Source: Blepharisma japonicum (taxonomy: Eukaryota; Ciliophora; Heterotrichea; Heterotrichida; Blepharismidae). Taken from it: a DNA stretch of 64,000 nucleotides. Below are positions 22,878 to 34,788 of the stretch, piece after piece. The notes beneath the pieces are model-generated. The model did no database searches. It had not been told where the DNA came from and saw only the letters and a program-made list of their open reading frames with translations. Each line of letters begins with the position of its first letter. Position 1 is the first letter of the stretch. The DNA lies in the NCBI GenBank assembly GCA_949751835.1, contig CATKHK010000108.1, positions 1 to 64,000 on the forward strand, written 5' to 3'. The translations under genes and the position numbers were made by a program.

Positions 22878-24992
22878 ATGAGTTCATCAAGTGACGAAGA
22901 CATTAGAATCGGCCCCACAATCCAAGGAAGCAATAAAATGACCCCAGAAATAGAGCAGCTCCTAGGTCAAGCAAACCAATATTTTGTCTTTCATCAGTTT
23001 GATGAGGCTTATGCAATCTTAAAAGATGTCATTACAAAAGCCCCATGTCTTCCAGATCCATATCACGTCTTAGGCCTAATTCACGAAGAAAGACGAGAGC
23101 ATGACAAAGCTGTCAACTTTTTTATGCTAGCTGCGCAAATGACTCAGCATGATAGTGAGCTGTGGAGTAAAGTCGCTCATATGCACAAAGATTTTGGTCA
23201 CTTTAAGGAAGCTGTCTATTGCTTTTCAAGAGCTCTTCAGAACAAGAAAGGTCCTGATATCGATCTTATGAAAGAAAAGTAAATCATACTTAGAGCTGTT
23301 TGCTATGAAAAAATCGGAGACTATAGAAAAGCAGGAAAAACATATTTCAAGATTCTCCAAGTTTCTGACCCATGTGATCCTACAGTTGCGAAAGCACTTG
23401 TAGAGGTTTACAATATTTTGGCTCAGCCTTCAAAAGCAATTAGCAGCTTACAAGAAATTCTTGAAGAGAAATATGATCCAAATCTAGTTAATTTGCTTTG
23501 TGATTTGCATATTCAAATTTCCAACTACCAGTTTTGTATAGATTATCTTGATAAATTTTCAGACCAGGAGTTCCCGATTGACATACAAACAAAGCTAGGC
23601 TACTGCTTGGCGAGGGTTGGGAGAATTCAAGAAGCTGATTTATGCTTTGAAAAACTATTGGAGCAGACTGTGAAGCACTTCCCTGACCTTTACTATTTAA
23701 TCGGCTGTCTTTATCAAGATTTAGGATTCCCTGATAAGAGCTTGCAGTTTTTAGAGCAGCTTAGACAAGTCGACAGCTATGACAAGCCAGTTCTCTGACT
23801 TGCCTGTGGGAAGCTTTATAAGGAGGTAAACAATATGTAGATTGAAGACTATTCATCTGCTGAGGATGCATTGAGTTTGGTACTTTCCAGCAATGAAGTT
23901 GGCCTACATATAGAAGCAAGAGTCTGTCTATCAAAAATTTACAAAACCAAAGGAGAAATAGAAAGGTCAATGGAAATTCTGCAAACCACTGATATTCCAT
24001 ATATAGACACTTCAGAGCTGACAAGTGGCTTTTTAGACTCTTTCATTGCTAAGGCAAAGCTGAAAATAGAAGAGGCTTTTATACAAATTCAAATCCCAGC
24101 CACTCTTCAGTTTGTGCATCAGATGATAGATATCCAGCTCAAACTCGAGATTTCCAATAAATCTGGAATTATAGCTGAGATAGGCGAAGAAGTCTTTGTG
24201 AGACTAATTGAAAAAATAATTTCAGACCTTGAAAATGAAGAAAGTTTTTATAAGGAATTAAAAGAGCTCATTAATAGGCTTCTAAAGCTAGAGATGTATA
24301 GAAAAGACAGAAGGCTGCGGATGAAAAAAACTTTAGCAAAAATATGCATAAAAGATCAAGATTACGAGCAAGCTATTAGTGCATATAAATTTATATGCGA
24401 AAAAGAAGACCGAGGGAATAACTGGGCTGTTCTTTCATGCTTGCTAAGAAAGTCAAGTTCCACACAATTAAGAACGTGGTTAAGCAAATTAAATGCAAAG
24501 CTCCCAGACCATTATGCAGTTCATATGCTCTTAGGCAATAATTATTTGCAGACAGGGTATTTTTCACATGCCATAAAGCAGTACAGTTTTCTCTATGCTC
24601 AAGATCCTGAGGACTCATTAGTTAATTTAAACCTTGGGCTATGCTACTTGTTTTCCCTATCATCACGAAATTTGCAAAAGAAAGAAGATTATTATGAAAA
24701 AGCTATGCAGTACTTAAAAAACTACTCAAGAATAAGGAAAAAAACTGACTACGCAGAGGCTAATTATAACATCGGCAGAGCTTTCCACCACATCAATTTT
24801 CTTACAAGAGCCACACATTACTATGAAAAAGTGTTAATGTCCTATTCCAGGAACTTAAGTTATGGCTTAGCCCTCTCCAAGAAAACAGAAAAATATAGCA
24901 ATCTGAGTGCAAAAAATCTATATGAAATCAGAAAGCTGTTAAAGGACGAGGAAGGGGCTCAGCAAATATACAAGAATTGGTTGGAAAATTAA
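22878..24992 (+). CDS. GTF3C3: TFIIIC TPR subunit (tau131/TFIIIC102-like)
   Basis: A 694-residue TPR protein after removing introns at 23279-23293 and 23826-23840 (both 15 nt) and reading TGA as Trp near 23797. The N-terminal TPR block (LLGQANQYFVFHQFDEAYAI, then PDPYHVLGLIHEERREHDKA and DSELWSKVAHMHKDFG) follows the pattern of the largest TPR subunit of TFIIIC, which binds the A-box side of tRNA and 5S genes and recruits TFIIIB. More TPRs follow, including a C-terminal array around residues 540-690. It is shorter than the animal or yeast proteins (about 890-1025 residues). The next gene starts only 20 bp downstream. A generic TPR protein is the alternative. Confidence 0.75.
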
Positions 24993-25012
24993 ATTTAATG
25001 ATAAAATAAATT

Positions 25013-26134
25013 ATGCTAGTGAAATCTCCTTTCGGCCCAGTGAAGCTTTTGACCCCACTTTTCAGCAGCAGTGGACTGGAAGATGCACAATTCTTCCAAG
25101 TAGTCGACACAATTCGAGCAAACGACCTTTTTCGACGAATGAGAAAAGAGAAGTCAATTGAGTTTATCGTTCCAGAAGCTCAGCACAGCAAAATGATAGC
25201 GATTTACAAGAATCTCAAGTATAAGTGGAAAAAGATTCACCCAAATTACGGAGACAAGTCCCCAAAAGAGATTTTCCACTTATACCGCCGCTTCAAGCAA
25301 GACAGGAATCATTTTTTTGGGAGATTCGGGTTCATTATATCTGAAAACTACCAAATTAAGCTGAAGTATCCTCCAGATGTGTCTATAATGCCTTCAGCCA
25401 TTCGAACCTTTATAGATGAGCCAAACAGTGTCTTCATGCCAATGAACTTATGGGAAGGCATTTTATCAACGAATGAGTGGAACTCCAAAGGACTGCCCAT
25501 TGAAGCATTAGAAGAGACTATCCACCCACTATATGGGGTATGAAGCCCTACAAACCAGGAGTTTTTAAATCTCTTTAAAAAGTACCTGGACAGCACAGAA
25601 CTGCAAGGAACTGCAATTGATTTGGGATGCGGCACTGGGGTGTTAGGATTTATGCTTGCAAAGAAAGGAATGCAGGTATTTGGGGTAGATTCACTATTCC
25701 AAGCAGCGAAGTGTACAAATTTAAATGCTCAGAAGCTTGAGCTCGACGTGAACGCAGTACATGATGATGCAAATAAAGTGGATTTGCCAATGTGCGACGT
25801 CATTGTGTGCAACCCTCCTTGAATTCCAGTTTCTAAGAAAACTGCACTAGACAGTGGAGTTTACGACCCTAATGAGAGTTTGCTTAAAGCTGCTTTTATG
25901 CAGACAAAAAAACTAAACGCTAAGGGAAAGCTGCTTCTTTTTTACAGCGATTTCGCAAGCAAGATCGGACTCCAAAAGGAAAATAGAATCGACGAGCTCT
26001 GTCAATCCAATCAAATGAAAATTGCCAACAGACTTGAAATTAACTTCCCTTACACAACAGACACAGATCATCCTTTAAAGAAGTTTAAAGACTCAAGTCA
26101 CATTTATTTATACGAGATAATAAGAGATCTTTAA
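25013..26134 (+). CDS. MTS-type SAM-dependent methyltransferase (NPPW)
   Basis: A 373-residue protein with two TGA codons read as Trp, one of them in the catalytic motif. SAM-binding motif I is DLGCGTGVLGFMLA at about residue 204, motif II is VFGVDS, and the substrate/catalytic motif is VIVCNPPW near residue 270, where W is TGA. NPP(Y/W) motifs belong to the RsmC/RlmG/PrmC (MTS) group, which methylates base or Gln nitrogen. The N-terminal 195 residues are an extra domain. The target could be rRNA, tRNA or protein and cannot be settled here. It lies 20 bp after the TFIIIC gene and 15 bp from the convergent gene. Confidence 0.85.
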
Positions 26135-26149
26135 GCAAGTATTTTATTC

Positions 26150-26620
26150 TTAACCTAGCCAGTACATAATTAACGTTTGAATCATATCAATATAAGATTT
26201 CACCATTGCATTTCTCTGATGCCTGGTAATATTCATCAAGTTCAGCAGCTCTTTTGAAGTGACTTCTAAGAACTCAGGGATCACAATAAGTTTGTAGGCA
26301 TAAATTCTTCAGATTACATCTTCAGCTGCTGGGCCTAAAGCTGTTCGCATGACAGCAGTCGGTACATATTCGTCTAGAAGTTCTTCGACCTGAGAAATAG
26401 GGATGTGCTTTGCTATGTCTTTATAAGGTTTCCTCTCGTCGATGAAGTGCTGCAGTTTTGTTTGTGTAAGATAAGGGATTTTAGGGATTGTCATCATCAT
26501 TTTGGTCTCGTCTTTAACTCTCGCTAAGTTTTGGTACTGTGCAAAAAGATCGTAAACCCCTTTTGTGAGGCCAAATTTTTCAATTACTTCTGAGGATCTC
26601 TTTTTATTAATAGATCTCAT
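26150..26620 (-). CDS. Hypothetical small helical protein, start uncertain
   Basis: The frame ends at TAA (26150-26152) and includes one TGA read as Trp near 26310. Starting at the only usable ATG (26620) gives 156 residues, mostly helical (SEVIEKFGLTKGVYDLFAQY, ISQVEELLDEYVPTAVMRT). However, the same frame is open and protein-like up to about 26758 (contains FKELVLLGAKRTRVIELSDD) with no ATG before the preceding TAA, which leaves less than 10 bp to the end of the channel gene. Either the true start lies across an unrecognised intron or the 5' end has been altered. No family recognised. Confidence 0.6.
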
Positions 26621-26763
26621 TATTTTTGCTTTGAGTGCTTTAATTAATTCGAAATCAGTTGGCTCCCAGTCATCAGAAAGCTCAATCACTCTGGTCCTTT
26701 TGGCGCCGAGTAAGACTAGTTCTTTGAAGGTGTCTATTTTAATAAATATTTGATAATTTTACC

Positions 26764-28056
26764 TTAATTATTATCTGATTTGTCTTGTCCCTTGGTCATG
26801 AAATTGTCTAGTTTGTCGTGAACCGTTTGTAAGATCTGAGTGATATCTTCAACCTGGGTTTCAACGGTATTTATTCTGTGGGACAGGCCAGCAACCTTGT
26901 AATCAATCGTGTTGGTCATAGCATTTTCTTCTTTATAATCGTTGAAGTCTCTTAAAGCTGATTTAATTTCTTTCCATTGGTCGTGCCTTTTTAGGAGGCC
27001 TACTTCTTTTGAGTTGTAGTACTTCATCGCGGTACTGATTGCTTTGGATGCAACTTTGCTGAGCAAGATCCCATCCAAAGCTTTCTTTTCGTTGCTTTTA
27101 AGCAATAAAAAGCTCCCCATCGCCACTGAGGTCAGAGAGAGAATAATACCTCCCCAAAATGCACTCAAAACAACCACGACCCTGCCAGAAATAGTTGTAG
27201 GAACTGTGTCTCCATATCCTACTGTCGTCATTGTGATAATAATGCCCCACATAGCATTTCCTGCATAATCAAAGTCCATGTTTGGTAGCATCATAGGCCT
27301 TTCAAAAATTCTCGTGATCAGTCCAAAAATCACTACTCCAGGTACAATGAAAAACAAGGCAAGCATAGTTAGCGGCCTCTGGTTAATATAGCATTTCATT
27401 GAAAAAGTCGGCGATGGCTTTACATTGAACTTTGCACAGTACCTCATTGCTGCTTGATTTTGAAATTTACCGTAGTTGAAGAGTGACAAAATCAAGAAAA
27501 CGATCCTAAAGTACATAACAGCGTAGAATAGCTCAGCGAAAAAGTAGCAGACCTCTACTTCTTGGTAAGAAATTTGCTGAGGGACAGTATAAGTTGCAGA
27601 GAGCCAGGGATAAGGGAAAATGCAGTAAAGCACAATGGCTGGTACCATGTCATCGCCCAGCCATTCTCCCATACTTGCTTTTTTCCTCATTTCGAAAACC
27701 TGCATAATAGTCAGTTTATTCAAAGAAGGCAGCTCCCTAAATGTCCTGGGAATGTGCCTTTTTCATTTAAGAAAGTAATACCTATAAGGAATAAGACATG
27801 CAATCCCAAGGAGGCTCAAGGCCATTACAACATTTCTAGCTGCATAAGTTGCAGTGTCATCAGTTAGGCAGTTTTCTGCAGTTCTTTGATCTGAAAAATG
27901 CAGTTCGTAATCCGTTGCAGCAGGAATGATTGCACTTCCTCCGCATATTGCAGAGAGCATCCTAAAAAACCTTCATTTATTGAAGAGTCGGTTGAGTTCG
28001 TCGAGTTCAGATACCACAAGATTCTTTTCTAAGAGAGGAGTGCGTGTGTCGCCCAT
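26764..28056 (-). CDS. SK-like potassium channel
   Basis: A 430-residue membrane protein; ATG at 28056, TGA read as Trp near 27766 and 27980, TAA stop. It has about six hydrophobic segments (for example ARNVVMALSLLGIACLI and RPLTMLALFFIVPGVVIFG), a pore helix and selectivity filter TTVGYGD near residue 275, then the last membrane helix and a cytosolic helical tail (SKVASKAISTAMKYYNSKE, then a coiled coil). The layout, with no charged S4, fits small-conductance Ca2+-activated K+ channels, whose tail binds calmodulin. Such channels shape ciliary membrane potential in ciliates. The following gene lies almost directly downstream. Confidence 0.88.
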
Positions 28057-28103
28057 AATTAATTTTTCGATTCAATTATTCAACCATTTAAATCCATTAG
28101 GAA

Positions 28104-29132
28104 TTAAGTTAAGCTCGCATAAGCTGCTTCTAGCTGAGAAATCTCGTAAGGGCTTCCAATGTAGCAAGGTGCTCTTTGGTGGATGTGCTCAGGGACAGTG
28201 TCTAAAAGCCTTCTTTTGCCGTCAGTGGCTTTTCCTCCTGCGAGCTCAGCGATGAAGCTCATAGGCAGGACTTCGTAAAGCAGTCTAAGTTTGCCATGAG
28301 GAGATTTGCTATCAGCTGGGTACATAAAAATACCTCCGTATAGAAGAGTTCTGTGGACATCTGATACCATTGATCCGACATATCTTAAAGAGTAAGGGTT
28401 GCCATCTTCTGGATGTTTGACTGAGTCTACGAAATGAGTGATGGCTGGGTCCCAAAATAAGGAGTTTCCTTCGTTTACTGAGTAGATATGCCCTCTTTCT
28501 GGGATTCTCATATTAGGATGGGTCAAGATGAAGTCCCCAATTGAGTTATCCAAAGTGAAGCAATCAACCTTTCCATTCTTTGTCGCAAGGACAAGCTGAG
28601 TTGAGCTTCCATAAATGCAGTATCCTGCGCATTCAATCTCAGTGCCATTTCTCAAGAAATCTCTAGCAGAGACTGGAGCACTTGCGTCTGGCCTTCTCCA
28701 GATTGCAAAAATAGATCCAATTGAGACGTTGACATCAATATTGGAAGACCCGTCCAGAGGATCGAAAGCAATGATGTACTTTCCTGACTCAGCGCCACCC
28801 ATAATGTAGATTTTATCTTCTTCCTCGCTGACCAGTGCTGCGATTTTATTGGAGAACTTCAAAGAGTTGATGAAAATGTCGTTCGCAATGATATCAATTG
28901 GCTTCTGGGCTTCGCCTTGGACATTTTGACTTCCAGCAAGTCCATAGAGAGAGGAGATTCCAGCTTTTCTGACTACATTGCTGACAAATTTGCAAGCAAG
29001 CATGATGGAGTTAAGAATCTGCGTCAGGTCACCTTTGGCGTCTGGGTTACGTCTCTGATCCATCATAATGGATCTTGTTAAAGTGACTGGGTTGGTATCG
29101 ATAGGGATATGAATCTCTTTAGTCTCAGCCAT
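28104..29132 (-). CDS. FBP1: Fructose-1,6-bisphosphatase
   Basis: A complete 342-residue class I enzyme that hydrolyses fructose-1,6-bisphosphate to fructose-6-phosphate in gluconeogenesis. It carries the metal/active-site motif FDPLDGSSNIDVNVSIGSIF, the substrate-site block LLYEVLPMSFIAELAGGKA and the MVSDVHRTLLYGGIFMYP region. Length is as usual for the family, and there is no intron or TGA. The start (29132) is only 41 bp from the divergent TGS1 start. Confidence 0.97.
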   Translation of the reverse strand: MAETKEIHIPIDTNPVTLTRSIMMDQRRNPDAKGDLTQILNSIMLACKFVSNVVRKAGISSLYGLAGSQNVQGEAQKPIDIIANDIFINSLKFSNKIAALVSEEEDKIYIMGGAESGKYIIAFDPLDGSSNIDVNVSIGSIFAIWRRPDASAPVSARDFLRNGTEIECAGYCIYGSSTQLVLATKNGKVDCFTLDNSIGDFILTHPNMRIPERGHIYSVNEGNSLFWDPAITHFVDSVKHPEDGNPYSLRYVGSMVSDVHRTLLYGGIFMYPADSKSPHGKLRLLYEVLPMSFIAELAGGKATDGKRRLLDTVPEHIHQRAPCYIGSPYEISQLEAAYASLT

Positions 29133-29173
29133 TGTTTATATTAGAATAGATTTATTTGTAAATATCAATTGTT

Positions 29174-30238
29174 ATGAGAAGGATCCGAACACAGTCTTAC
29201 ACAAAACAACCGTCTAAAAAAGCCCGGAAAAACTCTGGGAAGCAAACATATGAAGAAATCCTGCTTAACATAAATTTAGATTTGGCAGCTGATTTTAGCT
29301 CATCGGATGTCAAACACACTCAATTTGACCAACAGGCAATTAAAAATCTGCCTTGTTTTACTAAGCTGAAACAAGGCACACAACTGATAGGCACAGGTAA
29401 GAATACAACAATTGTGATCATGGATAAGATTTTTATACTTCCAGACAGTCCTAAACCATATCCTAATAAGAAGTCTAAGCCCGAAGAGGTGCCTATGAAG
29501 TATTGAAGCCAAAGATACAGCATTTTTTCTAAGTTTGATGAAGGGATCAAGCTGGATGAAGAAAGCTGATACAGTGCAACTCATGAGCCAATAGCAAAAC
29601 ACATAGCGAAAACATGCGAGGATGCTGAGATCATTATGGATGGCTTTTCCGGAGCTGGAGGTAATGTCGTGCATTTTGCTAAAACTAACAAAGTGATAGC
29701 TATTGAACTAGATCCCAAAAAAATTGAGCTATTAAGGAATAATGCTGAGGTGTATAGAGTAAGTGATATGATCCAGTATATACAAGGCGATTTCTTAGAA
29801 GTCGCTGAAAATTTTGGGTATGTTGACGTTATTTTTATGTCGCCTCCTTGGGGAGGTCCTGAGTATTTAAAAAATCCAAGCTATGACCTTTTCAAGTCAG
29901 TCACACCAGACATTAAAGAAATCATGAAAATTTGCGAGAAAATCACAAAAAATGTGATACTCTATTTGCCCAGAAATTCTGATCCAGACCAAATGATAGA
30001 GCTCCTCGATTATGCCCCAAGTTTACAGCGGCAAATAGAAATCCAGCTTTACTACTATGGAAGTAAGGTCAAAACTATCGGATTATTTATCGGCGACATG
30101 GTGCATCCTGACTACTTTGAGGTAGCCACATTACTTTTACAGAGAAATGGCTCAGATTGTTCCTTCATGGAAGCCATGTCGCTTTCCTACGATATGGAAA
30201 CAGAAGGTTTTAATGAAATAATTAACAGAATGTTCTAA
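29174..30238 (+). CDS. TGS1: Trimethylguanosine synthase
   Basis: A 354-residue protein that dimethylates the m7G cap of snRNAs, snoRNAs and telomerase RNA to the trimethyl form. Two TGA codons (29504-29506 and 29567-29569) stand at the family's conserved Trp residues in (Y/K)YWxQRYxxFSxFDxGIxLD and the EGW/ESW position. The SAM site reads DGFSGAGGN, then AIELDPKKI, and the catalytic SPPWGGPEY motif follows near residue 225. The N-terminal 100 residues are a basic, poorly conserved extension. The upstream region is shared with the FBPase gene (41 bp between start codons). Confidence 0.95.
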
Positions 30239-30264
30239 ATAATCAGGGACTTGAATTAGTATAC

Positions 30265-31416
30265 TTAACTAAGATAAGATAAAATTTCATCCCATCGTGG
30301 CTTGAGCTTCTTCTGATGGATCTGAGGAATCACTGCTGTAATTGCTCTCCTTAAGCCCTCTCTGAGCTCAGGCTCAGCTTCAAGTGCAGCAGTCCTCAGC
30401 ACATAGCAGCCATATGGACACCCTAGCAAAACTTGCATTTTCCCTCCAGCTATGAGTTCATTGATGATCTCCCTCCTCATTCTTTCTTCTTTAAGGCACT
30501 TTTCCATTACATTTGACGAGTACTTCTGAATGCAGAGCTGCACGACTTTTCCTTTAATGCAATTAATGATTTGGAAGGAACACTCTTCTTGCCAAGTATC
30601 AATCATATGCTGGAGTGCGTAGTTCCCATATGGATCTTGCATTAGAACAATGGCCTGACCAAGCAGCTCATTGAAAACCTGAGGATCGTTGACACATTTT
30701 TTGATTACACATAAGCCCAACTTGTCAAGTGCAAGCTCTCTGACGTGACCTACGATTTCGCGGATGATAAAATGCCGGTTTTTGAGGGTGGATAATAGAC
30801 TTTGAATTACATGAGAAGCGTTTGTTTCCATGGAAAGACGAACCACGTGACCTTGGAAAGCTTTTTGGTAGACCGCTTCTTCTTCAGGTAGACTAGCAAG
30901 CCGAATTACAGTCTGCAAAGAGTGAGTCCCTCGAGGGTTCTTGGAGACTAAAATTAGGTCGTCCTTCATTCCATTCAGAAGGGTGAGGCGTTGCCTTGCT
31001 GAGCAGCTTTGAAACAGAGTCTGGCACATATAGTTTCCGTAAAGGTCTGACATCAGCTCGCCGAGATGTGGAGAAACGACCTCTACGATCTGCTCGATTT
31101 CTTCTGGCCGACTTCGTGCTATAAATTGTTGTGCTCTCTTACTGCCTGACTTAGATTTGCAAAGGAAAGGGATATTTGCGATGGAAAATTCAAAATCGGG
31201 GTTATTTGGGTCAAACTCTTCACTGTAAGAAAGCGAAGGTTCTTCATCCAGAATTCCACTTAGGCATTGAGATACTGATGCATGGATGAGATCTGATCGG
31301 GAGCTGCTCCTGGTTGTGTTGTTAGTTCCATCCCAGCTTCTGCCTATGAAGTCTTCTGGGAATGATCCGCTACTATTGTTCGTCGGTACGTCGAGTCTGG
31401 CTTTTCTGGGTTCCAT
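30265..31416 (-). CDS. Pumilio/PUF RNA-binding protein
   Basis: A 383-residue protein with an N-terminal low-complexity region (about 110 residues) and at least seven PUF repeats. Repeat recognition helices read GNYMCQ, GTHSLQ, ASHVIQ, GLCVIK, GNYALQ, SSNVMEK and GCYVLR, with the SNxxEK pattern typical of repeat 7 in the right place. PUF proteins bind UGUA-type sites in 3' UTRs and repress or localise mRNAs. Changed residues in the third, fourth and last repeats suggest an altered RNA specificity. No intron; TAA stop 26 bp from the end of the convergent TGS1 gene. Confidence 0.93.
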   Translation of the reverse strand: MEPRKARLDVPTNNSSGSFPEDFIGRSWDGTNNTTRSSSRSDLIHASVSQCLSGILDEEPSLSYSEEFDPNNPDFEFSIANIPFLCKSKSGSKRAQQFIARSRPEEIEQIVEVVSPHLGELMSDLYGNYMCQTLFQSCSARQRLTLLNGMKDDLILVSKNPRGTHSLQTVIRLASLPEEEAVYQKAFQGHVVRLSMETNASHVIQSLLSTLKNRHFIIREIVGHVRELALDKLGLCVIKKCVNDPQVFNELLGQAIVLMQDPYGNYALQHMIDTWQEECSFQIINCIKGKVVQLCIQKYSSNVMEKCLKEERMRREIINELIAGGKMQVLLGCPYGCYVLRTAALEAEPELREGLRRAITAVIPQIHQKKLKPRWDEILSYLS

Positions 31417-32214
31417 TAATTTTTATTGCTTTGCTAAAACAACCAGCTTTATGAATATGCTTAAAATGGCAAACTGTATTTTACTTACTTATTATCACAT
31501 AAAAGGTCTATAAACTTAGAATTAAGGTTCTTCTTTTTACTGCATAAGTGAAAGCATCAAGTCCTATCAATGAATAGTGAAACTGTCAAATTTTAAAAAA
31601 TATAAAGTTTTGAGAATTAGTCCATAAAATTTTGTTAATTTTTACATCAGAAATCTAAAATAAAATTTATTTGAGCATTAAATCGTAGATTCTATACAAA
31701 AAAATTGGTTGCGGCAGATTATTTGGGCTACATATGATCGGATTTTATAGTAATCTTTCTTTTTTGCGTTACCAGTAAATTTAAAATATTGATTGCTAAG
31801 ATTTTCTATGATACCAAGTTTCCAAATTAGTTGCAAGGAATTTTAAGGCATATTAATCTCTATTTGCAGCATAAATATCCTATTCTTTCATGATTTAGAT
31901 CCTGGCTTAGTTAATTATCAATTATACTGACTAAATTATTCTCCCTAAAACAATAGTAAATAATGTTTTTAATAAAGCTATAAAGTATTAGATTTATTTA
32001 TATAGTGTAAATATGCATCAATTTTCTTAATTTAGGGAAATATAAAATATAATCTTTATTTACTTTATTGTAAATTTTTGATTGATAATAACTTATACGA
32101 GTTTAATTTGAATAATCAATTTCTAGTATTAAAAATGACTTATAGTATCTGAATTAGAATTACTTGATAAAGATTTATTCATTAAGAAAATTATTTACGA
32201 CTGAAGAATAAAAT
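31417..32214. other. No gene seen
   Basis: AT-rich region of about 800 bp upstream of the PUF gene and downstream of the next minus-strand gene. No coding or RNA signal recognised. Confidence 0.5.
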
Positions 32215-34428
32215 TTATATTTTACTAGACTTGGATATTTGTGAGATTATTCCAGATAGTGAAGGGATGTTTGATAACTTTGGCTTTATTCTTTCTAACC
32301 TCTTGCAAAATTGCTCCATTTCCGTCGTCTTTTTGGAGTAAATAAATAGCGCTGCCAAGATATTCTTCAACAACTTATTCTTTTCCTTATTTTTTAATTT
32401 TTCATCCAAAATTTGTTTTATAGCTCTAAAGAGTTTTTTTGCATCCTTGTCATTATATGGCCATAATTTGATCATTTTCTTTAAAATTTCGAGAGCCTCA
32501 AGCCTCTTTTTTTGGTCTTTTCCGGTTTTAACATAATTGTGCAATAGATTTAAAATGTACTTATCGAAGCTTAATGCTAAAACAATCCCGCTTAGTACAT
32601 CTAGGCTCAGTTTAGGATTTTTCGAAGTCATATAGTTGCTGATTGTGTCGTTTACAACTTGGGTTGCTTCTTCATGATTGGCTTTGTCTATAATTTTTAC
32701 CAAATTGAAGAGCGTTTTTGCTAAAAATTTGTTTAGATTTTTTTCTCTCATAACACATTTTACTGCTGCGGCAAAAATTGCCCCCAAATCGCTAGTCTCA
32801 CTTTTGTCAACACTCAGTTCAATTTTGGAAATTTCATCCATTAAATAGTGGTATCGCTCTGCAAGTCCAGTTCTCTTTTTCCTTTTAAATGCAGCTTTGA
32901 AGCATTTTATGAGGGTTTTGTAGAGTTTTAATAAAATTGTGTGGTTTTCTGTATTTTTGATTATGATTTCTATTAAATCGCATACCCTTAGAGATAGATC
33001 GTTCCTAAGGGTGTTAATCCAGATTTGTTTTTGTGAGTTATCGCTATTTTCAGGCTTGAGCTCAGATAAGTTTTCAACGACTTTTTCTTCTTTAGATGGT
33101 TTTTTTATGACTTCTTCAGAAATATTCATCCTGCTTTGTATTTGTAGGCAGAGTTTGTCAACAAAATTCATTGAAATTTCCCCAACAAATTCTTGAAAAG
33201 TCTTCTTAATTAACCCTCTTGTGTATGAAACGGATTTTGTGTATTCTTTGTAGAATGCATTGAAAAGCATGTCTAAAGGATTTTCTTCTTTTTGTTTGTT
33301 GGGCCTATTGCTTATTAATGCCGTTGCCAGCTCAATGAGCTGATCACAAATTGAAAAGTTATTAAGATAGAAACTTTCAATACCGAGAACTAAGCCAAGC
33401 TGCTTTAGTGTATCTAATTGTGATTGCGTAATTAAACTTGAAGACTTCGCCTTTCTTTTTCCTAACTGCTCGTCCTCTGAATCAGAAATTTTAATTTTAC
33501 CAATCTTCGATACAAATCCAGCTAAAATTGGATAATTTTCGTTTTTCTGCTCTTTAATCAGCCCATAAACAAAAATTGAATTATCTTTATCTAATTGCCC
33601 TAGCGCAACTAAGATCATCTTCCTTGCGAATTCAGCTAAATTTTGGTCTTGTGAAATGCTTATCTCAAACAATTGCTTAAGTGAGTCTTGCACCAACTCT
33701 TGACTGATGTCACTCTTTTTAGCAAAATTATACAGCTGATTGACTACAAAATATCCTGACTTTTCTTTGTCAATCCTACCTAATCTAGAAATTGCCCACT
33801 CACATCTTTTATTATCGGCCTTTTTAATCAAAGTTTTTGTGATCGTCTGTAATAGTTCTGATGATTTTACTTTAGGAACTACAGAAAAAATTTGTCTAAA
33901 ATACCCAGTTGCATTAATCTCAGTTGTTTTCAATTTCGACAAAAATACTGCCAGCAATTGAGAAGCCTTCGCATGAGCTCTTAATTCCTTGTCCTGAAGA
34001 TTTTCTTGCCAGACATTCAGGAATTTCTCTGTCAAGGCTCAGCTGACGTTGCCTATTTGAAGAAACTCACTGAAGAGCCCGAAACTAAAAAGAATGTTTT
34101 TGAGTTTTAATGACTCGTCATTGGGCAGCTCGCTTTCTGAAAAAGTTTCCCACAATTCTTTTTCTTTGTCCACAGATTTGGCTGAGGAAACAATTTTTGC
34201 CCATATTGGGTGGAGCTTTGGGACTTTTTTGAAGCTTTCTTCCATAATTTGGTCCTTTTCGTCGAAGCATTTCTGAAGCATTGATTCTGGATCAGAAATG
34301 TTAGCGAAAATTGCTGAGAAGAGATCGGAATCATTTTTTTCATGATTTCCTTCTACGGTTGATGAGTCTGGAACCGCCAAAGAGGATGCCTGCTTATCTG
34401 CAATTTCTCTTTTTGAGCTAGGTTCCAT
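32215..34428 (-). CDS. Helical-repeat protein, probable Pol5/MYBBP1A-like
   Basis: A 737-residue alpha-solenoid protein; ATG at 34428, one TGA read as Trp near 34038, TAA stop. The mid-region block NPLDMLFNAFYKEYTKSVSY, followed by RGLIKKTFQEFVGEISMNFV, resembles the Pol5/MYBBP1A family (PxxxLxDxLLSLL then RxxVxxxF), nucleolar proteins required for rRNA synthesis. An acidic segment (KISDSEDEQLGKRKAK) and a Lys-rich C-terminus fit a nucleolar location. It is shorter than Pol5 (about 1020 residues) and the similarity is patchy, so a general HEAT-type protein is possible. Confidence 0.6.
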
Positions 34429-34788
34429 TATAAGATAAGCTAATGCAATATGCAATTTAAGAGGAGTCTAAATGAATCCTAATGATTTCTCCCTTGAATG
34501 ATTTAATTTTGTGTGTACACATAATAGCAGAGGTTAATATGACTCAAAACTTAGATTTAACATTTTAAATATTATAGAAACCTTATAAGAATAAAAAATA
34601 TTTTGAAGTATCGATAAAATAATTTAATTGGCAAATTTTGATTTCTTTTAGTTACTGAATCATTATTCCTTCAGGCAGAATTAAATAATTTGCTTTATCT
34701 ATTCAAATTAACAAATTTAAATCTTTTTAAACCCAAAAATTAATGATGTTGCATATTAGAATAACTTGAAAAGTCGTTAAAAATTTAA
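34429..34788. other. Divergent promoter region
   Basis: About 360 bp of AT-rich sequence between two divergent starts. No specific element recognised. Confidence 0.5.

Noticed and set aside
26764-28056. Selenocysteine or stop read-through at TGA
   Set aside because: TGA is frequent in ordinary genes, with multiple codons per gene at Trp positions; no SECIS-type context is needed to explain it.
29174-30238. TGS1 as two or three broken ORFs under the standard code
   Set aside because: Reading TGA as Trp gives one full-length protein with Trp at conserved sites, so no break exists.
22878-31416. A functional operon of RNA-related genes (TFIIIC, methyltransferase, TGS1, PUF)
   Set aside because: Genes alternate strands and are mixed with a K+ channel and FBPase; proximity fits general compactness rather than co-regulation.
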